Notes: a model not told the origin generated them from the sequence alone. Shown: positions 24,007 to 31,689, counted from the stretch's first letter. The stretch: DNA of 31,689 bases from an uncultured Alcaligenaceae bacterium (GCA_937908115.1 CALEQZ010000057.1:1-31689), one strand, 5' to 3'. Translations and numbers: made by a program.

Positions 24007-24467
24007 GTGCTTTTCCCGGTCGATGAAGCGCCGGCGGGCGCATTGCCGGCAGGGGATTCATGCGCGGCGGCCGGGGTGTGCGCGACAGCCGGCGGCGCAT
24101 CGTCCGTTGCGGGGGCGCTGGGCGCGACAGCCGCAACGTCGGTAGGCGTGCTCGCCTGGCGCGCCTGTTCGTCCAACGCCGACAGCGTGTTGCGCAGCTC
24201 CTCGGCGGGGGCGCGCAAGGCTGCTTCGCTTTCGCGCAGCGAGGTCTGCACCTCGCGCGCCGCGTCCTGCATCTGTTCCTTGAACTTGCGCAGCTCGTCC
24301 AGTTCGATTTCGCGCCGGATGTCGCTCTTGACGTCATTGACGTAGCGCTGGGCGCGGCCGACCAGGTGTCCCACGGTGCGGGCCACGCGCGGCAGGCGCT
24401 CGGGGCCGATGACGATCAGTGCGACGACGCCGATCACCAGCAGCTCGGTAAAGCTGATATCGAACAT
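24003..24467 (-). CDS. tatB: Sec-independent protein translocase TatB
   Basis: Single-helix membrane protein, 154 residues, that pairs with TatC to receive twin-arginine precursors. It begins MFDISFTELLVIGVVALIVI and has the TatB-specific GPERLPRVARTVG, then a long amphipathic and coiled region to about 100 and a Pro/Ala-rich, disordered tail. The E at position 8 and the GPERLP segment separate it from TatA. It lies 72 bp after tatA. Confidence 0.95.
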   Translation of the reverse strand: MFDISFTELLVIGVVALIVIGPERLPRVARTVGHLVGRAQRYVNDVKSDIRREIELDELRKFKEQMQDAAREVQTSLRESEAALRAPAEELRNTLSALDEQARQASTPTDVAAVAPSAPATDDAPPAVAHTPAAAHESPAGNAPAGASSTGKST

Positions 24468-24539
24468 GGGGTCGGAAGCCTGCGTATGCGGCGCGGCGCC
24501 CTTGCACGCCGCGCGCCGGGTAGGGAGGGAAACGGCGTC

Positions 24540-24773
24540 TTACTGGCTGGCGCTGTTCTTTTCGCGCGCTTCGACGTCTATGGTCTCGTTGGAGGCGACC
24601 TTTTGCGTGGGCTGCTGCGCCGGGGTGTCGGAGCCGGCTTCCTTCATGCCTTCCTTGAAGCCCTTGACGGCGCTGCCCAGATCCGAGCCGATGTTGCGCA
24701 GTTTCTTGGTGCCGAACACCAGCGCGATGATCAGCAGGACGATCAACCAATGCCAAATGCTGAAGCTGCCCAT
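24540..24773 (-). CDS. tatA: Sec-independent protein translocase TatA
   Basis: Pore-forming Tat subunit, 77 residues. One N-terminal membrane helix (SIWHWLIVLLIIALVFGTKK) is followed by the amphipathic helix LRNIGSDLGSAVKGFKEGMK and a short polar tail. The FGTKKL hinge is the TatA mark. GGAG precedes the start. It lies 17 bp after the HIT gene and is read with it. Confidence 0.96.
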   Translation of the reverse strand: MGSFSIWHWLIVLLIIALVFGTKKLRNIGSDLGSAVKGFKEGMKEAGSDTPAQQPTQKVASNETIDVEAREKNSASQ

Positions 24774-24790
24774 GACGGATCTCCGTTTGA

Positions 24791-25159
24791 TTAGGCGTTG
24801 GGCGCGACCCGGCCTTTCCAGGGCCGGGCGCCGCCGATGATGTGGAAATGCAAGTGCGGGACTTCCTGCCCGCCTTCGGCGCCCGAATTGGCCAATAGCC
24901 GGAATCCGCCCGACGGGCCGGGGTTGCAGCCGTTCTCCTGTGCCAGCCGCGGGGCCAATGCCACCATTCTACCCAACCAGCTGGCGTCCTCGGGCGTGAC
25001 GTCCTGCAGCGAGACGATGTGCCGGCGAGGGATGAGCAGCAGGTGCACGGGCGCGGCGGGATTGATGTCGTGGAAGGCGACGAAGTCCTCGTCCTCGTAG
25101 ACCTTGCGTGACGGGATGGTGCCTGCGGCGATCTTGCAGAAGATACAGTTCTCGCTCAT
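24791..25159 (-). CDS. HIT-family (histidine triad, HinT-like) nucleotide hydrolase
   Basis: Small cytoplasmic protein of 122 residues. The active-site triad reads HLHFHIIGG, matching HxHxHxx, and the N-terminal CIFCKIAAG provides the two cysteines that bind zinc in many HinT proteins. FHDINPAAPVHLLLIPRRHI is the conserved core. HinT enzymes hydrolyse nucleoside phosphoramidates and acyl-adenylates. It starts 16 bp after hisE and is followed by tatA, so it sits between the his and tat blocks of one transcription unit. Confidence 0.93.
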   Translation of the reverse strand: MSENCIFCKIAAGTIPSRKVYEDEDFVAFHDINPAAPVHLLLIPRRHIVSLQDVTPEDASWLGRMVALAPRLAQENGCNPGPSGGFRLLANSGAEGGQEVPHLHFHIIGGARPWKGRVAPNA

Positions 25160-25175
25160 GGGTATCGATTCGATA

Positions 25176-25523
25176 TCAGTCGGTGCGCCGGGCTTTTTCC
25201 TCGAGGCCGGACAGCCCCTCGCGGCGGGCCAGTTCGGCCAACACGTCCTCGGGCCGCAGATTGTAGTGCGTCAGGGCCACGAGGCAATGAAACCATAGGT
25301 CGGCGGTCTCGGCCACGATGCGGTCGGGGCGGCCGTCCTTGGCGGCCATGACCAGTTCGGTGGCTTCTTCGCCGATTTTCTTCAGGAAGGCGTCGGGCCC
25401 TTTGGACAGCAGGCGGGCCGTATAGGACGTGGCCGGATCGCCGCCGTTTTCCGGGCGGCGGCTGGCCAGCGTGTCGGCCAGGCGCACCAGCACGTCGGCA
25501 CCGGGGGTGGGGCTTGCGTTCAT
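25176..25523 (-). CDS. hisE: Phosphoribosyl-ATP pyrophosphatase
   Basis: Second step of histidine synthesis: phosphoribosyl-ATP to phosphoribosyl-AMP, cytoplasmic, 115 residues. The MazG-like helical fold is marked by KKIGEEATELVMAAKDG and VAETADLWFHCLVAL, whose acidic residues bind Mg. The start ATG overlaps the hisI stop (ATGA), so hisI and hisE are separate but coupled here, whereas in enterobacteria they are one fused protein. The N-terminus matches the usual free HisE. Confidence 0.95.
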   Translation of the reverse strand: MNASPTPGADVLVRLADTLASRRPENGGDPATSYTARLLSKGPDAFLKKIGEEATELVMAAKDGRPDRIVAETADLWFHCLVALTHYNLRPEDVLAELARREGLSGLEEKARRTD

Positions 25524-25921
25524 TTGTAGATGAGCTCCGGATCCTTCAGCACGGGGTCGACGACTTGCCAGGCCGGGGTGTCGCCATCCTGCAGCCGGCG
25601 GAAAAAGCAGCTCGCACGCCCGGTGTGGCAGGCGATGCCGCCCTGTTGACGGACCTTGAGCAGCACCACGTCGCCATCGCAGTCCAGGCGGACCTCGACG
25701 ACCTCCTGGACGTGGCCGGACGCTTCGCCCTTGCGCCACAGGCGGCGCCGCGAGCGCGACCAGTAGACGGCGCGGCCGGTGGCGGCGGTTTCGGCCAGGG
25801 CCTCGCGGTTCATCCAGGCCACCATCAGGACCTGGCCGTTGTCGGCGTCTTGCGCGATGGCCGGCACCAACCCGTCGGCGTCGAAGACGACTTCGGACAG
25901 CCAGTCGGCGGATGAGTTCAT
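25520..25921 (-). CDS. hisI: Phosphoribosyl-AMP cyclohydrolase
   Basis: Third step of histidine synthesis, opening the adenine ring of phosphoribosyl-AMP; a zinc enzyme of 133 residues. Family marks are VLMVAWMNREAL, YWSRSRRRLWRKGEASGH and the metal sites in DCDGD and QGGIACHTGRASCFF. GGAG six bases before ATG 25921 supports that start; the frame is open further upstream without homologous sequence. It follows hisF across an 89-base gap with two palindromes. Confidence 0.95.
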   Translation of the reverse strand: MNSSADWLSEVVFDADGLVPAIAQDADNGQVLMVAWMNREALAETAATGRAVYWSRSRRRLWRKGEASGHVQEVVEVRLDCDGDVVLLKVRQQGGIACHTGRASCFFRRLQDGDTPAWQVVDPVLKDPELIYK

Positions 25922-25936
25922 GGCGATCTCCGATGT

Positions 25937-25983
25937 GCGCCGCGCGCGGCGCGGCGCTTGGCGTCCCGCCGGCCGGCGGGACG
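25937..25983 (-). repeat. Two perfect palindromes in the hisF-hisI gap
   Basis: GCGCCGCGCGCGGCGC (25937-25952, 16 bp) and a 22-bp perfect palindrome centred on CCGGCCGG at 25962-25983 (CGTCCCGCCGG and its complement) lie ten bases apart, between the hisF stop and the hisI ribosome-binding site. Both can fold to strong RNA stems. There is no U-run. They may stabilise the upstream his mRNA or damp reading into hisI, hisE and tat. Confidence 0.5.
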
Positions 25984-26010
25984 GGCGCGCGAGGCGGCTC
26001 GCGGCCATTG

Positions 26011-26898
26011 TCAATCCAGGCGCACGGGGATGCCGCGCGCATGCATGTACTGTTTGCACTCCCGCACGGTGTGCTGGCCGTAGTGGAAGATGCTGGCGGC
26101 AAGCACCGCGCTGGCGCGGCCTTCGGTGACGCCGTCGGCCAGGTGCTGCAGGCTACCCACGCCGCCGGACGCGATCACCGGAACGGGCACGGCGTCGGCC
26201 ACCGCGCGCGTCAGGGCCAGGTCAAAGCCCGACTTGGTGCCGTCGCGGTCCATGCTGGTCAGCAGGATCTCGCCCGCGCCGTAAGCGGCCATGCGCCGCG
26301 CCCATTCGAGCGCATCCAGCCCGGTGGCCCGCCGCCCGCCGTGGGTGAAGACTTCCCAGCGCGGCGGCTCGCCCGGCGCCGATACCCGCCGGGCGTCGAT
26401 GGCCACGACGATGCACTGCGAGCCGTGGTGCTCCGATGCGGCCCGCACGAGGTCTGGGTTGGCGACCGCGGCGCTGTTGATCGAGACTTTGTCCGCGCCG
26501 GCGTTGAGCAGGCGCTGGATGTCCGATACCTGCCGCACGCCTCCGCCTACGGTCAGCGGGATGAAGACTTGCGAGGCGACCTGTTCGATGATGGGCAGGA
26601 TCAGGTCGCGGTCGTCGCTGGTGGCGGTGATGTCCAGGAAGGTCAGTTCGTCGGCGCCCTGCTCGTCATAGCGGCGCGCGATCTCGACCGGGTCGCCCGC
26701 GTCGGCCAGGTTGACGAAGTTCACACCCTTGACCACCCGGCCGGCCGTGACGTCCAGGCAAGGGATGATGCGCCGGGTCAGCCCATCGGCGGCGTGTTGG
26801 CCCGGGGCGCTGCGCGGGCCGGCGCCGGCTGCCGTCGCCTCCTTTTGCACGCTTGTCGCTTGGGCAGAAAAGGGGGGCGGGGTGATGCGTTCGGTCAT
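26011..26898 (-). CDS. hisF: Imidazole glycerol phosphate synthase, cyclase subunit
   Basis: Pairs with HisH to make imidazole glycerol phosphate and AICAR from PRFAR and glutamine. The (beta-alpha)8 barrel has RIIPCLDVTAGRVVKG with the first catalytic Asp, then DELTFLDITATSD, GGGVRQVSDIQRLL, and the second Asp in TSMDRDGTKSG. The protein is 295 residues; the barrel begins only at about residue 41, after a Pro/Ala/Gln-rich stretch that E. coli HisF (start MLAKRIIPCLDV) lacks. The start at 26898 overlaps the hisA stop (ATGA), which favours it over an internal one. Confidence 0.94.
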   Translation of the reverse strand: MTERITPPPFSAQATSVQKEATAAGAGPRSAPGQHAADGLTRRIIPCLDVTAGRVVKGVNFVNLADAGDPVEIARRYDEQGADELTFLDITATSDDRDLILPIIEQVASQVFIPLTVGGGVRQVSDIQRLLNAGADKVSINSAAVANPDLVRAASEHHGSQCIVVAIDARRVSAPGEPPRWEVFTHGGRRATGLDALEWARRMAAYGAGEILLTSMDRDGTKSGFDLALTRAVADAVPVPVIASGGVGSLQHLADGVTEGRASAVLAASIFHYGQHTVRECKQYMHARGIPVRLD

Positions 26899-27650
26899 TG
26901 ATCGGGGGCGTCGCCGCTCAGTTCGTCGGCCCGGGCCTGGGCGGCTTGGAAATCGAGCCGGCCTTCGTAGATGCTGCGGCCCAGGATGGCCCCCTCGACG
27001 CCCTCTTCCTGGACGGCGCACAGCGCCTCGATGTCCTTCATGTCGGCGATGCCGCCGGAGGCGATGACGGGGATGCTGACCTGCTGCGCGAGCCGCACCG
27101 TGGCTTCGATGTTGACGCCGGACAGCATGCCGTCGCGGCCGATGTCGGTATAGATGATGCCTTCGCAGCCGTAATCCTCGAACTTGCGGCCGAGATCCAG
27201 CACGTCGTGGCCAGTGAGCTTGCTCCAGCCGTCGGTCGCGACCTTGCCGTCGCGCGCGTCCAGGCCGACGATGATATTGCCCGGGAAGGCGCCGCAGGCG
27301 TCGTGCAAAAAGCCCGGGTTCTTGACCGCGGCAGTGCCGATGATGACGTAGGCGATGCCGAAATCCAGGTAGCGCTCGATGGTGTCCAGGTCGCGGATGC
27401 CGCCGCCGATCTGCACGGGGATTTCATCACCGACTTCTTCGACGATGGCCTTGATGGTGGCTTCGTTGCGCGGCTTGCCTGCCACCGCGCCGTTGAGGTC
27501 GACCAGGTGTAGCCGCCTTGCCCCTTGTTCCAGCCAGTGGGCTGCCATGGCGACGGGGTCTTCGGAAAATACCGTCGCGTCGTCCAGGTCTCCCTGGCGC
27601 AGGCGTACGCAACGCCCGTCTTTGAGGTCTATGGCGGGAATCAGCAGCAT
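26895..27650 (-). CDS. hisA: ProFAR isomerase (HisA)
   Basis: Fourth step of histidine synthesis, isomerising ProFAR to PRFAR; a (beta-alpha)8 barrel of 251 residues. The catalytic Asp pair is in LIPAIDLKDGRCVRL near the N-terminus and in YTDIGRDGML. IQIGGGIRDLDTIERYLDFG is the phosphate-binding segment. No ribosome-binding sequence precedes the ATG. It lies 57 bp after hisH, and its stop overlaps the hisF start. Confidence 0.96.
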   Translation of the reverse strand: MLLIPAIDLKDGRCVRLRQGDLDDATVFSEDPVAMAAHWLEQGARRLHLVDLNGAVAGKPRNEATIKAIVEEVGDEIPVQIGGGIRDLDTIERYLDFGIAYVIIGTAAVKNPGFLHDACGAFPGNIIVGLDARDGKVATDGWSKLTGHDVLDLGRKFEDYGCEGIIYTDIGRDGMLSGVNIEATVRLAQQVSIPVIASGGIADMKDIEALCAVQEEGVEGAILGRSIYEGRLDFQAAQARADELSGDAPDQ

Positions 27651-27707
27651 GATGGTGAAAAAATCGGGAATGGGAAGGCGTCGGACCGGGCGCGCCGCGA
27701 AGCCGCC

Positions 27708-28376
27708 TTACGGCTGCCAGTCTACAAAATTGCGGTACAGGCGCAAACCGTGGCCGGCGCTCTTTTCGGGATGGAACTGGACGGCAAAAATGTTATCTGC
27801 CGCTACTGCGCAGGTAAAGTCGACGCCATAGTGGGTTTCCCCAACCGTCAGCGACGCATCGGCCGGCGCCGCATAGTAGCTGTGCACGAAGTAGAAGTGC
27901 GCCATGTCGGGAATGCCCGCCCACAGCGCATGGCTGCGGGATTGTCGCACGCGGTTCCATCCCATGTGGGGAACCTTGAGCCTTTCTGCGCCATCGTCCG
28001 GTGGCCGCGACGCATCGGCCTGCGCGGTGGCGAACTGGGGGCCGGAAAAGCGCCGTACGCTGCCGGGAAACAACCCCAGGCAGGGCGTATCGCCCTCTTC
28101 GCTGACCTCGAACAGCATTTGCTCGCCCACGCACACGCCCAGCAGCGGCTTGGTGCGCGCCGCGCGCAGCACCGCGTCGACCAGGCCGGACTGGTTCAGC
28201 GTGCGCATGCAATCAGGCATGGCGCCCTGGCCTGGAAAGACGATCCGGTCGGCCGCATCGATTTCCTGCGGCCGGTTGCAAATGCGGATATCGGCTTCCG
28301 GCGCCGCGTAGCGGAGGGCGCGGGCCACGGAATGGAAATTGCCCATTCCGTAGTCGACGATGGCGATGGTGGTCAT
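27708..28376 (-). CDS. hisH: Imidazole glycerol phosphate synthase, glutaminase subunit
   Basis: Class I glutamine amidotransferase that feeds ammonia to HisF, 222 residues. N-terminus MTTIAIVDYGMGNFHSVARA is typical; the catalytic nucleophile is Cys in LLGVCVGEQMLFE, the His/Glu pair in QFHPEKSAGHG. The stretch with ASRPPDDGAERLK before VPHMGWNRV makes it longer than E. coli HisH. The frame is open upstream into hisB, but homology begins at 28376. It follows hisB by 20 bp. Confidence 0.95.
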   Translation of the reverse strand: MTTIAIVDYGMGNFHSVARALRYAAPEADIRICNRPQEIDAADRIVFPGQGAMPDCMRTLNQSGLVDAVLRAARTKPLLGVCVGEQMLFEVSEEGDTPCLGLFPGSVRRFSGPQFATAQADASRPPDDGAERLKVPHMGWNRVRQSRSHALWAGIPDMAHFYFVHSYYAAPADASLTVGETHYGVDFTCAVAADNIFAVQFHPEKSAGHGLRLYRNFVDWQP

Positions 28377-28396
28377 GTCCAGACGGAGGTCGGCGG

Positions 28397-28984
28397 CTAC
28401 AGGACGCCCTTGGTGGACGGCACCACGCCCGCGCTGCGCGGGTCCAGCTCCAGGGCCATGCGCAACGCACGCCCGAAGGCCTTGAAGACGGTCTCGCACT
28501 GGTGGTGCGCATTGATGCCGCGCAGGTTGTCGATGTGCAGCGTGATGAGGGCGTGGTTGACCAGGCCCTGGAAGAATTCGCGCGTCAGGTCCACGTCGAA
28601 GTCGCCCACCCGCGCACGGGTGAACGGCACGTGGAATTCCAGCCCGGGGCGCCCGGAGAAGTCCACCACCACGCGCGACAGCGCCTCGTCCAGCGGCACG
28701 TAGGCGTGCCCGTAGCGACGGATGCCGGCCTTGTCGCCGACGGCGCGCGCGATCGCCTGGCCCAGCGTGATGCCGACGTCTTCGACGGTGTGGTGGGCGT
28801 CGATGTGCAGGTCGCCTTCGGCCTGGATGTCGAGGTCGATCAGGCCATGGCGGGCAATCTGGTCGAGCATGTGGTCCAGGAAGGCCACGCCCGTGGAGAT
28901 GCTCTGGCGGCCCGTGCCGTCCAGGTTGACGGCCACGCGGATGCGGGTCTCGTTGGTATTGCGGGTGATGTCAGCGGTACGCAT
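28397..28984 (-). CDS. hisB: Imidazoleglycerol-phosphate dehydratase
   Basis: Sixth step of histidine synthesis, a manganese enzyme of 195 residues. The metal sites are FLDHMLDQIARHG, DLHIDAHHTVEDVG and NLRGINAHHQCE. It has only the dehydratase domain, without the N-terminal histidinol-phosphatase domain of enterobacterial HisB, so the phosphatase must come from elsewhere. The gene starts one base after the hisC stop, so translation is coupled. Confidence 0.96.
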   Translation of the reverse strand: MRTADITRNTNETRIRVAVNLDGTGRQSISTGVAFLDHMLDQIARHGLIDLDIQAEGDLHIDAHHTVEDVGITLGQAIARAVGDKAGIRRYGHAYVPLDEALSRVVVDFSGRPGLEFHVPFTRARVGDFDVDLTREFFQGLVNHALITLHIDNLRGINAHHQCETVFKAFGRALRMALELDPRSAGVVPSTKGVL

Positions 28985-28985
28985 G

Positions 28986-30101
28986 TCAGTTCAGGATGTC
29001 GGTCAGGGCTTCCAGCAGGGCCTGGTTTTCGTGCGGAGCGCCGACAGAAATGCGCAGGCAATCGGCCAGCCGCGGATGCGACCCGTCGAAGTTGCGCACC
29101 AGTATTTTCCGTTTTTTCAGGGCGGCGTGCACGGCGCCGCCCCGGCCCGGAAAACGCACCAGCAGGAAATTGGCCGCCGAAGGATAAACGACTGTGCCCG
29201 GCAGGCCGGCCAGCGCGCGCGCCAGCGGCTCGCGGTCGGCGCGGACCTGTGCGGCGTGGCCGTCGAGCACGTGGCGGTGGGCCAGCAGCACGGGCAGCAC
29301 GGCGCGCGTGAGCACGCCGATATTGTAGGGCGGGCGGACTTTGTCGATTTCCGCGGTCCAGGCCGGGTGCGCGGCGAGGTAGCCGAAGCGCAGCCCGGCC
29401 AAGCCGATCTTGGATACCGTGCGCATGACCGCCAGGTTGGGGTGCGCAGCCAGGCGCGGCATCCACGTCCGGCCGGCAAAGGGTTGATAGGCCTCGTCGA
29501 CCACCACCAAGCCCGGCGCGGCGGCCAGGACTGCCGCGATCGCCTCGTCGGGCCACAGCCCGCCGGTGGGGTTGTTGGGCACGGCCAGGAACACGACCTT
29601 GGGCCGTTCGCGCCGTATCGCCTCGACCAGCGCAGCCAAGTCCAGTGTCAGGTCTTCGCGCAGCGGCACGCCGACGAAGCGGGCGTGGCATTGGCGCGCG
29701 GCCATCTCGAAATAGACGAAGGACGGCCAGGGCGAGACCACCACGTCACCCGGCTCGCAGGTGGCCTGCACGACCAAATGGATGAGCTCGTCCGAGCCGT
29801 TGCCAAAGACGAGGCCTGCTTCGGCCGGGACGCCGAAGGCGTCGCGCACCTGGTCCTTGAGCGCGCCGGGGTCGGCGTCCGGGTAGCGGTTCAGGGCCGT
29901 GCCGCCGACCGCACGGGCGATGGCCTCGCGCAGCGCCGGCGGCAGGCCGTAGGGTGATTCCATGGCATCGAGCTTGATGCAGCCGGCGGCGTCGGCCACG
30001 TGGTAGGCGCCGACCGCGCGCACGTCGGCCCGCACCGTGCGCGCGACCACGTCCGCGGCGGCGTCTTGCTGCGCGCCCCGGGGGCGCGGTGCGCCTGTCA
30101 T
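28986..30101 (-). CDS. hisC: Histidinol-phosphate aminotransferase
   Basis: PLP-dependent aminotransferase of the seventh step, 371 residues. The PLP lysine is in RTVSKIGLAGLRFGY; further marks are VFGNGSDELI, VPNNPTG, and VVVDEAYQPF with the Asp that contacts the cofactor. The start at 30101 overlaps the hisD stop (ATGA); it gives an Ala/Arg-rich N-terminal stretch of about 30 residues before AYHVADAAGCIKLDAMESPY, where the fold begins. Being inside the his run, it is the histidine enzyme rather than a general aromatic aminotransferase. Confidence 0.95.
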   Translation of the reverse strand: MTGAPRPRGAQQDAAADVVARTVRADVRAVGAYHVADAAGCIKLDAMESPYGLPPALREAIARAVGGTALNRYPDADPGALKDQVRDAFGVPAEAGLVFGNGSDELIHLVVQATCEPGDVVVSPWPSFVYFEMAARQCHARFVGVPLREDLTLDLAALVEAIRRERPKVVFLAVPNNPTGGLWPDEAIAAVLAAAPGLVVVDEAYQPFAGRTWMPRLAAHPNLAVMRTVSKIGLAGLRFGYLAAHPAWTAEIDKVRPPYNIGVLTRAVLPVLLAHRHVLDGHAAQVRADREPLARALAGLPGTVVYPSAANFLLVRFPGRGGAVHAALKKRKILVRNFDGSHPRLADCLRISVGAPHENQALLEALTDILN

Positions 30102-31402
30102 CGATCGTCCAGCCGGTATTCGGCGCTGCCGGCATGCGCGGGCAGCCCTTCGCCGCGTGCCAGCGTGGCGGCCAGCCGGCCGAGCTGCTGCGCGCCTTGA
30201 CGCGAGACCTGGATCAGGCTGGAGCGCTTCTGGAAGTCGTACACGCCAAGCGGCGAGGAAAAGCGCGCCGTGCGCGAGGTGGGCAGCACGTGGTTGGGGC
30301 CGGCGCAATAGTCGCCCAGCGATTCGGAGCTGTAGCGGCCCATGAAAATGGCGCCGGCGTGGCGGATGCGTGCCGTCCAGCGCTCGGGCTGTTCGGTGGA
30401 GATTTCCAGGTGCTCCGGCGCGATCCGGTTGGCGATTTCGCAGGCCTCTTCAAGGCTGCGCACCTGCACCAGCGCGCCGCGGCCCGACAGGCTTGCCCGG
30501 ATGATGGCCTCGCGCGGCATGGTCGGCAGCAGCCGTTCGATGGCCTGCTCGACGGCGTCCAAAAACGCCGCGTCGGGACACAGCAAAATGGCCTGGGCCA
30601 GCTCGTCGTGCTCGGCCTGCGAGAAAAGGTCCATGGCGATCCAGTCCGCGGGCGTCGTCCCGTCGCAGATGATCAGGATCTCGCTAGGCCCGGCAATCAT
30701 GTCTATGCCCACGGTGCCGAAGACGCGGCGCTTGGCCGCGGCGACATAGGCGTTGCCCGGCCCGACGATCTTGTCCACCGCCTGCAGCGTTTGCGTGCCG
30801 TAGGCGAGCGCGCCCACGGCCTGCGCCCCACCGATGGCATAGGCCTTGTCCACGCCGGCGATGGCGGCGGCGGCCAGCACCATGGGGTTGCGCGCGCCGT
30901 CGGGCGTGGGGGTGACCATGACGATCTCGCCGACCCCGGCGACCTTGGCCGGTATGGCGTTCATCAACACCGACGAGGGGTATGCCGCCTTGCCGCCAGG
31001 CACGTACAGGCCGACGCGATCCAGTGGCGTGACCTGCTGGCCGAGCAGCGTACCGTCGGCCTCGGTGTAGCTCCAGCTTTGCGCGCGCTGGTGCTCGTGG
31101 TAGGCGCGGATGCGCTCGGCCGCGGCCTCCAGCGCGTTGCGCTGGTCGGCAGGCAGGGCAGCCAGCGCGTCCTGCCACTGGCTGCGCGGGATTTCCAGCG
31201 CCTGCACGGTGTCGGCCCGCACGCGGTCGAACCGTTCGGTGTATTCGAGCAGCGCGGCGTCGCCGCGTTCGCGCACGTCCTGCAAGATGGCAGCGACGGC
31301 GCGTTCGATCGATTCGTCCTGCGAGGCGTCGAAGGCCAGCAGGGCGGACAGTGCGCGGTCGAAGTCCTCGTCGCGCGAATCCAGTCGGTTGATCAGGGGC
31401 AT
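30098..31402 (-). CDS. hisD: Histidinol dehydrogenase
   Basis: Catalyses the last two oxidations to histidine with NAD and zinc, 434 residues. Marks: AYVPGGKAAYPSSVLMNAIP written here as GLYVPGGKAAYPSS, KIVGPGNAYVAAAKR, IDMIAGPSEILI, and SQAEHDELAQAILL. The C-terminus has NRIAPEHLEI and AGAIFMGRYSSESLGDYCAG with zinc and substrate residues. ATG 31402 (MPLINRLDSRDED) was chosen as the family start; a TTG at 31441 would add 13 residues, and neither has a good ribosome-binding site. It follows hisG by 60 bp. Confidence 0.95.
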   Translation of the reverse strand: MPLINRLDSRDEDFDRALSALLAFDASQDESIERAVAAILQDVRERGDAALLEYTERFDRVRADTVQALEIPRSQWQDALAALPADQRNALEAAAERIRAYHEHQRAQSWSYTEADGTLLGQQVTPLDRVGLYVPGGKAAYPSSVLMNAIPAKVAGVGEIVMVTPTPDGARNPMVLAAAAIAGVDKAYAIGGAQAVGALAYGTQTLQAVDKIVGPGNAYVAAAKRRVFGTVGIDMIAGPSEILIICDGTTPADWIAMDLFSQAEHDELAQAILLCPDAAFLDAVEQAIERLLPTMPREAIIRASLSGRGALVQVRSLEEACEIANRIAPEHLEISTEQPERWTARIRHAGAIFMGRYSSESLGDYCAGPNHVLPTSRTARFSSPLGVYDFQKRSSLIQVSRQGAQQLGRLAATLARGEGLPAHAGSAEYRLDDR

Positions 31403-31462
31403 GGCAATCGGTTCGCCGCCGGCGATGCCGGCGCGGCGCAAGTTAATGGCGGGGCTTGCCTA

Positions 31463-31689
31463 TCATGCCACAGGCGCGCGGCTGGCGCGCTCGAAGGCGT
31501 CCAGCAGCGGCTGCAGCCGCTCGCGGCGCGTCTTGAGCGCGGCGCGGTTGACGATCAGCCGCGACGAAATCGGCATGATTTCCTCGACGGCCACCAGGTT
31601 GTTGGCCCGAAGCGTCCCGCCGGTCGAGACCAGGTCGACGATGGCGTCGGCCAGGCCCACCAGCGGGGCGAGCTCCATCGAGCCGTACA
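31463..31689 (-). CDS. hisG: ATP phosphoribosyltransferase (C-terminal part; start beyond window)
   Basis: First, feedback-controlled step of histidine synthesis, joining ATP and PRPP. The 75 residues in view start in the conserved YGSMELAPLVGLADAIVDLV and include the PRPP-binding STGGTLRANNL. The frame ends RASRAPVA soon after the catalytic domain, so this is the short HisG form that needs HisZ as regulatory partner; no hisZ is in the window. The left end is a TGA at 31463; the right end is cut by the window edge. Confidence 0.93.
   Translation of the reverse strand, partial: YGSMELAPLVGLADAIVDLVSTGGTLRANNLVAVEEIMPISSRLIVNRAALKTRRERLQPLLDAFERASRAPVA

Overview
The window is about 31.7 kb of GC-rich, gene-dense bacterial chromosome. 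Gene content and order (his genes followed by a HIT protein and tatABC; petABC next to sspAB; dadA-alr beside an Lrp-type regulator) and the protein sequences point to a betaproteobacterium of the Burkholderiales, most like Bordetella/Achromobacter (Alcaligenaceae). This is judged from recognised sequence, not from a database search. I see no insertion sequence, prophage, CRISPR array, rRNA or plasmid feature. Nearly all of the window is conserved core genome.

Layout, left to right. (1) 1-1238, minus: the 5' part of a DEAD-box RNA helicase gene (rhlE), cut by the window edge, with a structured leader. (2) 1485-6864, minus: a peptide-type ABC importer operon read as binding protein, two permeases and a fused double ATPase, with a terminator-like hairpin after the binding-protein gene. 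(3) 7156-10362, minus: a DUF1232 protein, a DUF2868 membrane protein and a DUF3482 GTPase. Divergent from them, 10471-11352 plus, is an exported spermidine-synthase-like protein. (4) 11396-13773, minus: dadA-alr (D-amino acid dehydrogenase and alanine racemase), with a divergent Lrp/AsnC regulator at 13910-14374. (5) 14411-14497, minus: a tRNA with a UGU (Thr) anticodon and a long, class II-like variable arm, followed upstream by sspA-sspB. (6) 15732-18666, minus: petABC, the cytochrome bc1 complex. (7) 18867-19316 plus: mscL. 19408-20187 minus: a NIF3-family protein. 20211-21359 plus: a DegS/AlgW-type membrane-anchored serine protease. (8) 21387-23195: three small DNA-binding regulators (two XRE type, one winged helix) that stand between core genes. 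(9) 23212-31689, minus: a 13-gene run hisG-D-C-B-H-A-F-I-E, HIT, tatA-B-C, with hisG cut by the right edge.

How the genes work together. The his genes cover the pathway from PRPP/ATP to histidinol and histidine, except HisN-type histidinol-phosphate phosphatase, which is not in the window. The Tat translocase exports folded proteins. The Rieske subunit encoded here carries a twin-arginine motif, so the tat and pet loci are functionally linked. DadA and Alr catabolise alanine (racemisation, then oxidative deamination), probably under the divergent Lrp-type regulator. SspA/SspB are an RNA polymerase-associated protein and the ClpXP adaptor.

The least explained parts are the class II-like tRNA-Thr(UGU), the DUF2868/DUF3482 GTPase pair with a changed G4 motif, the exported spermidine-synthase-like protein, the three-regulator cluster with an AT-rich, repeat-bearing promoter region, and two perfect palindromes in the hisF-hisI gap. 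I found no clear evidence for a wholly new multi-gene system.
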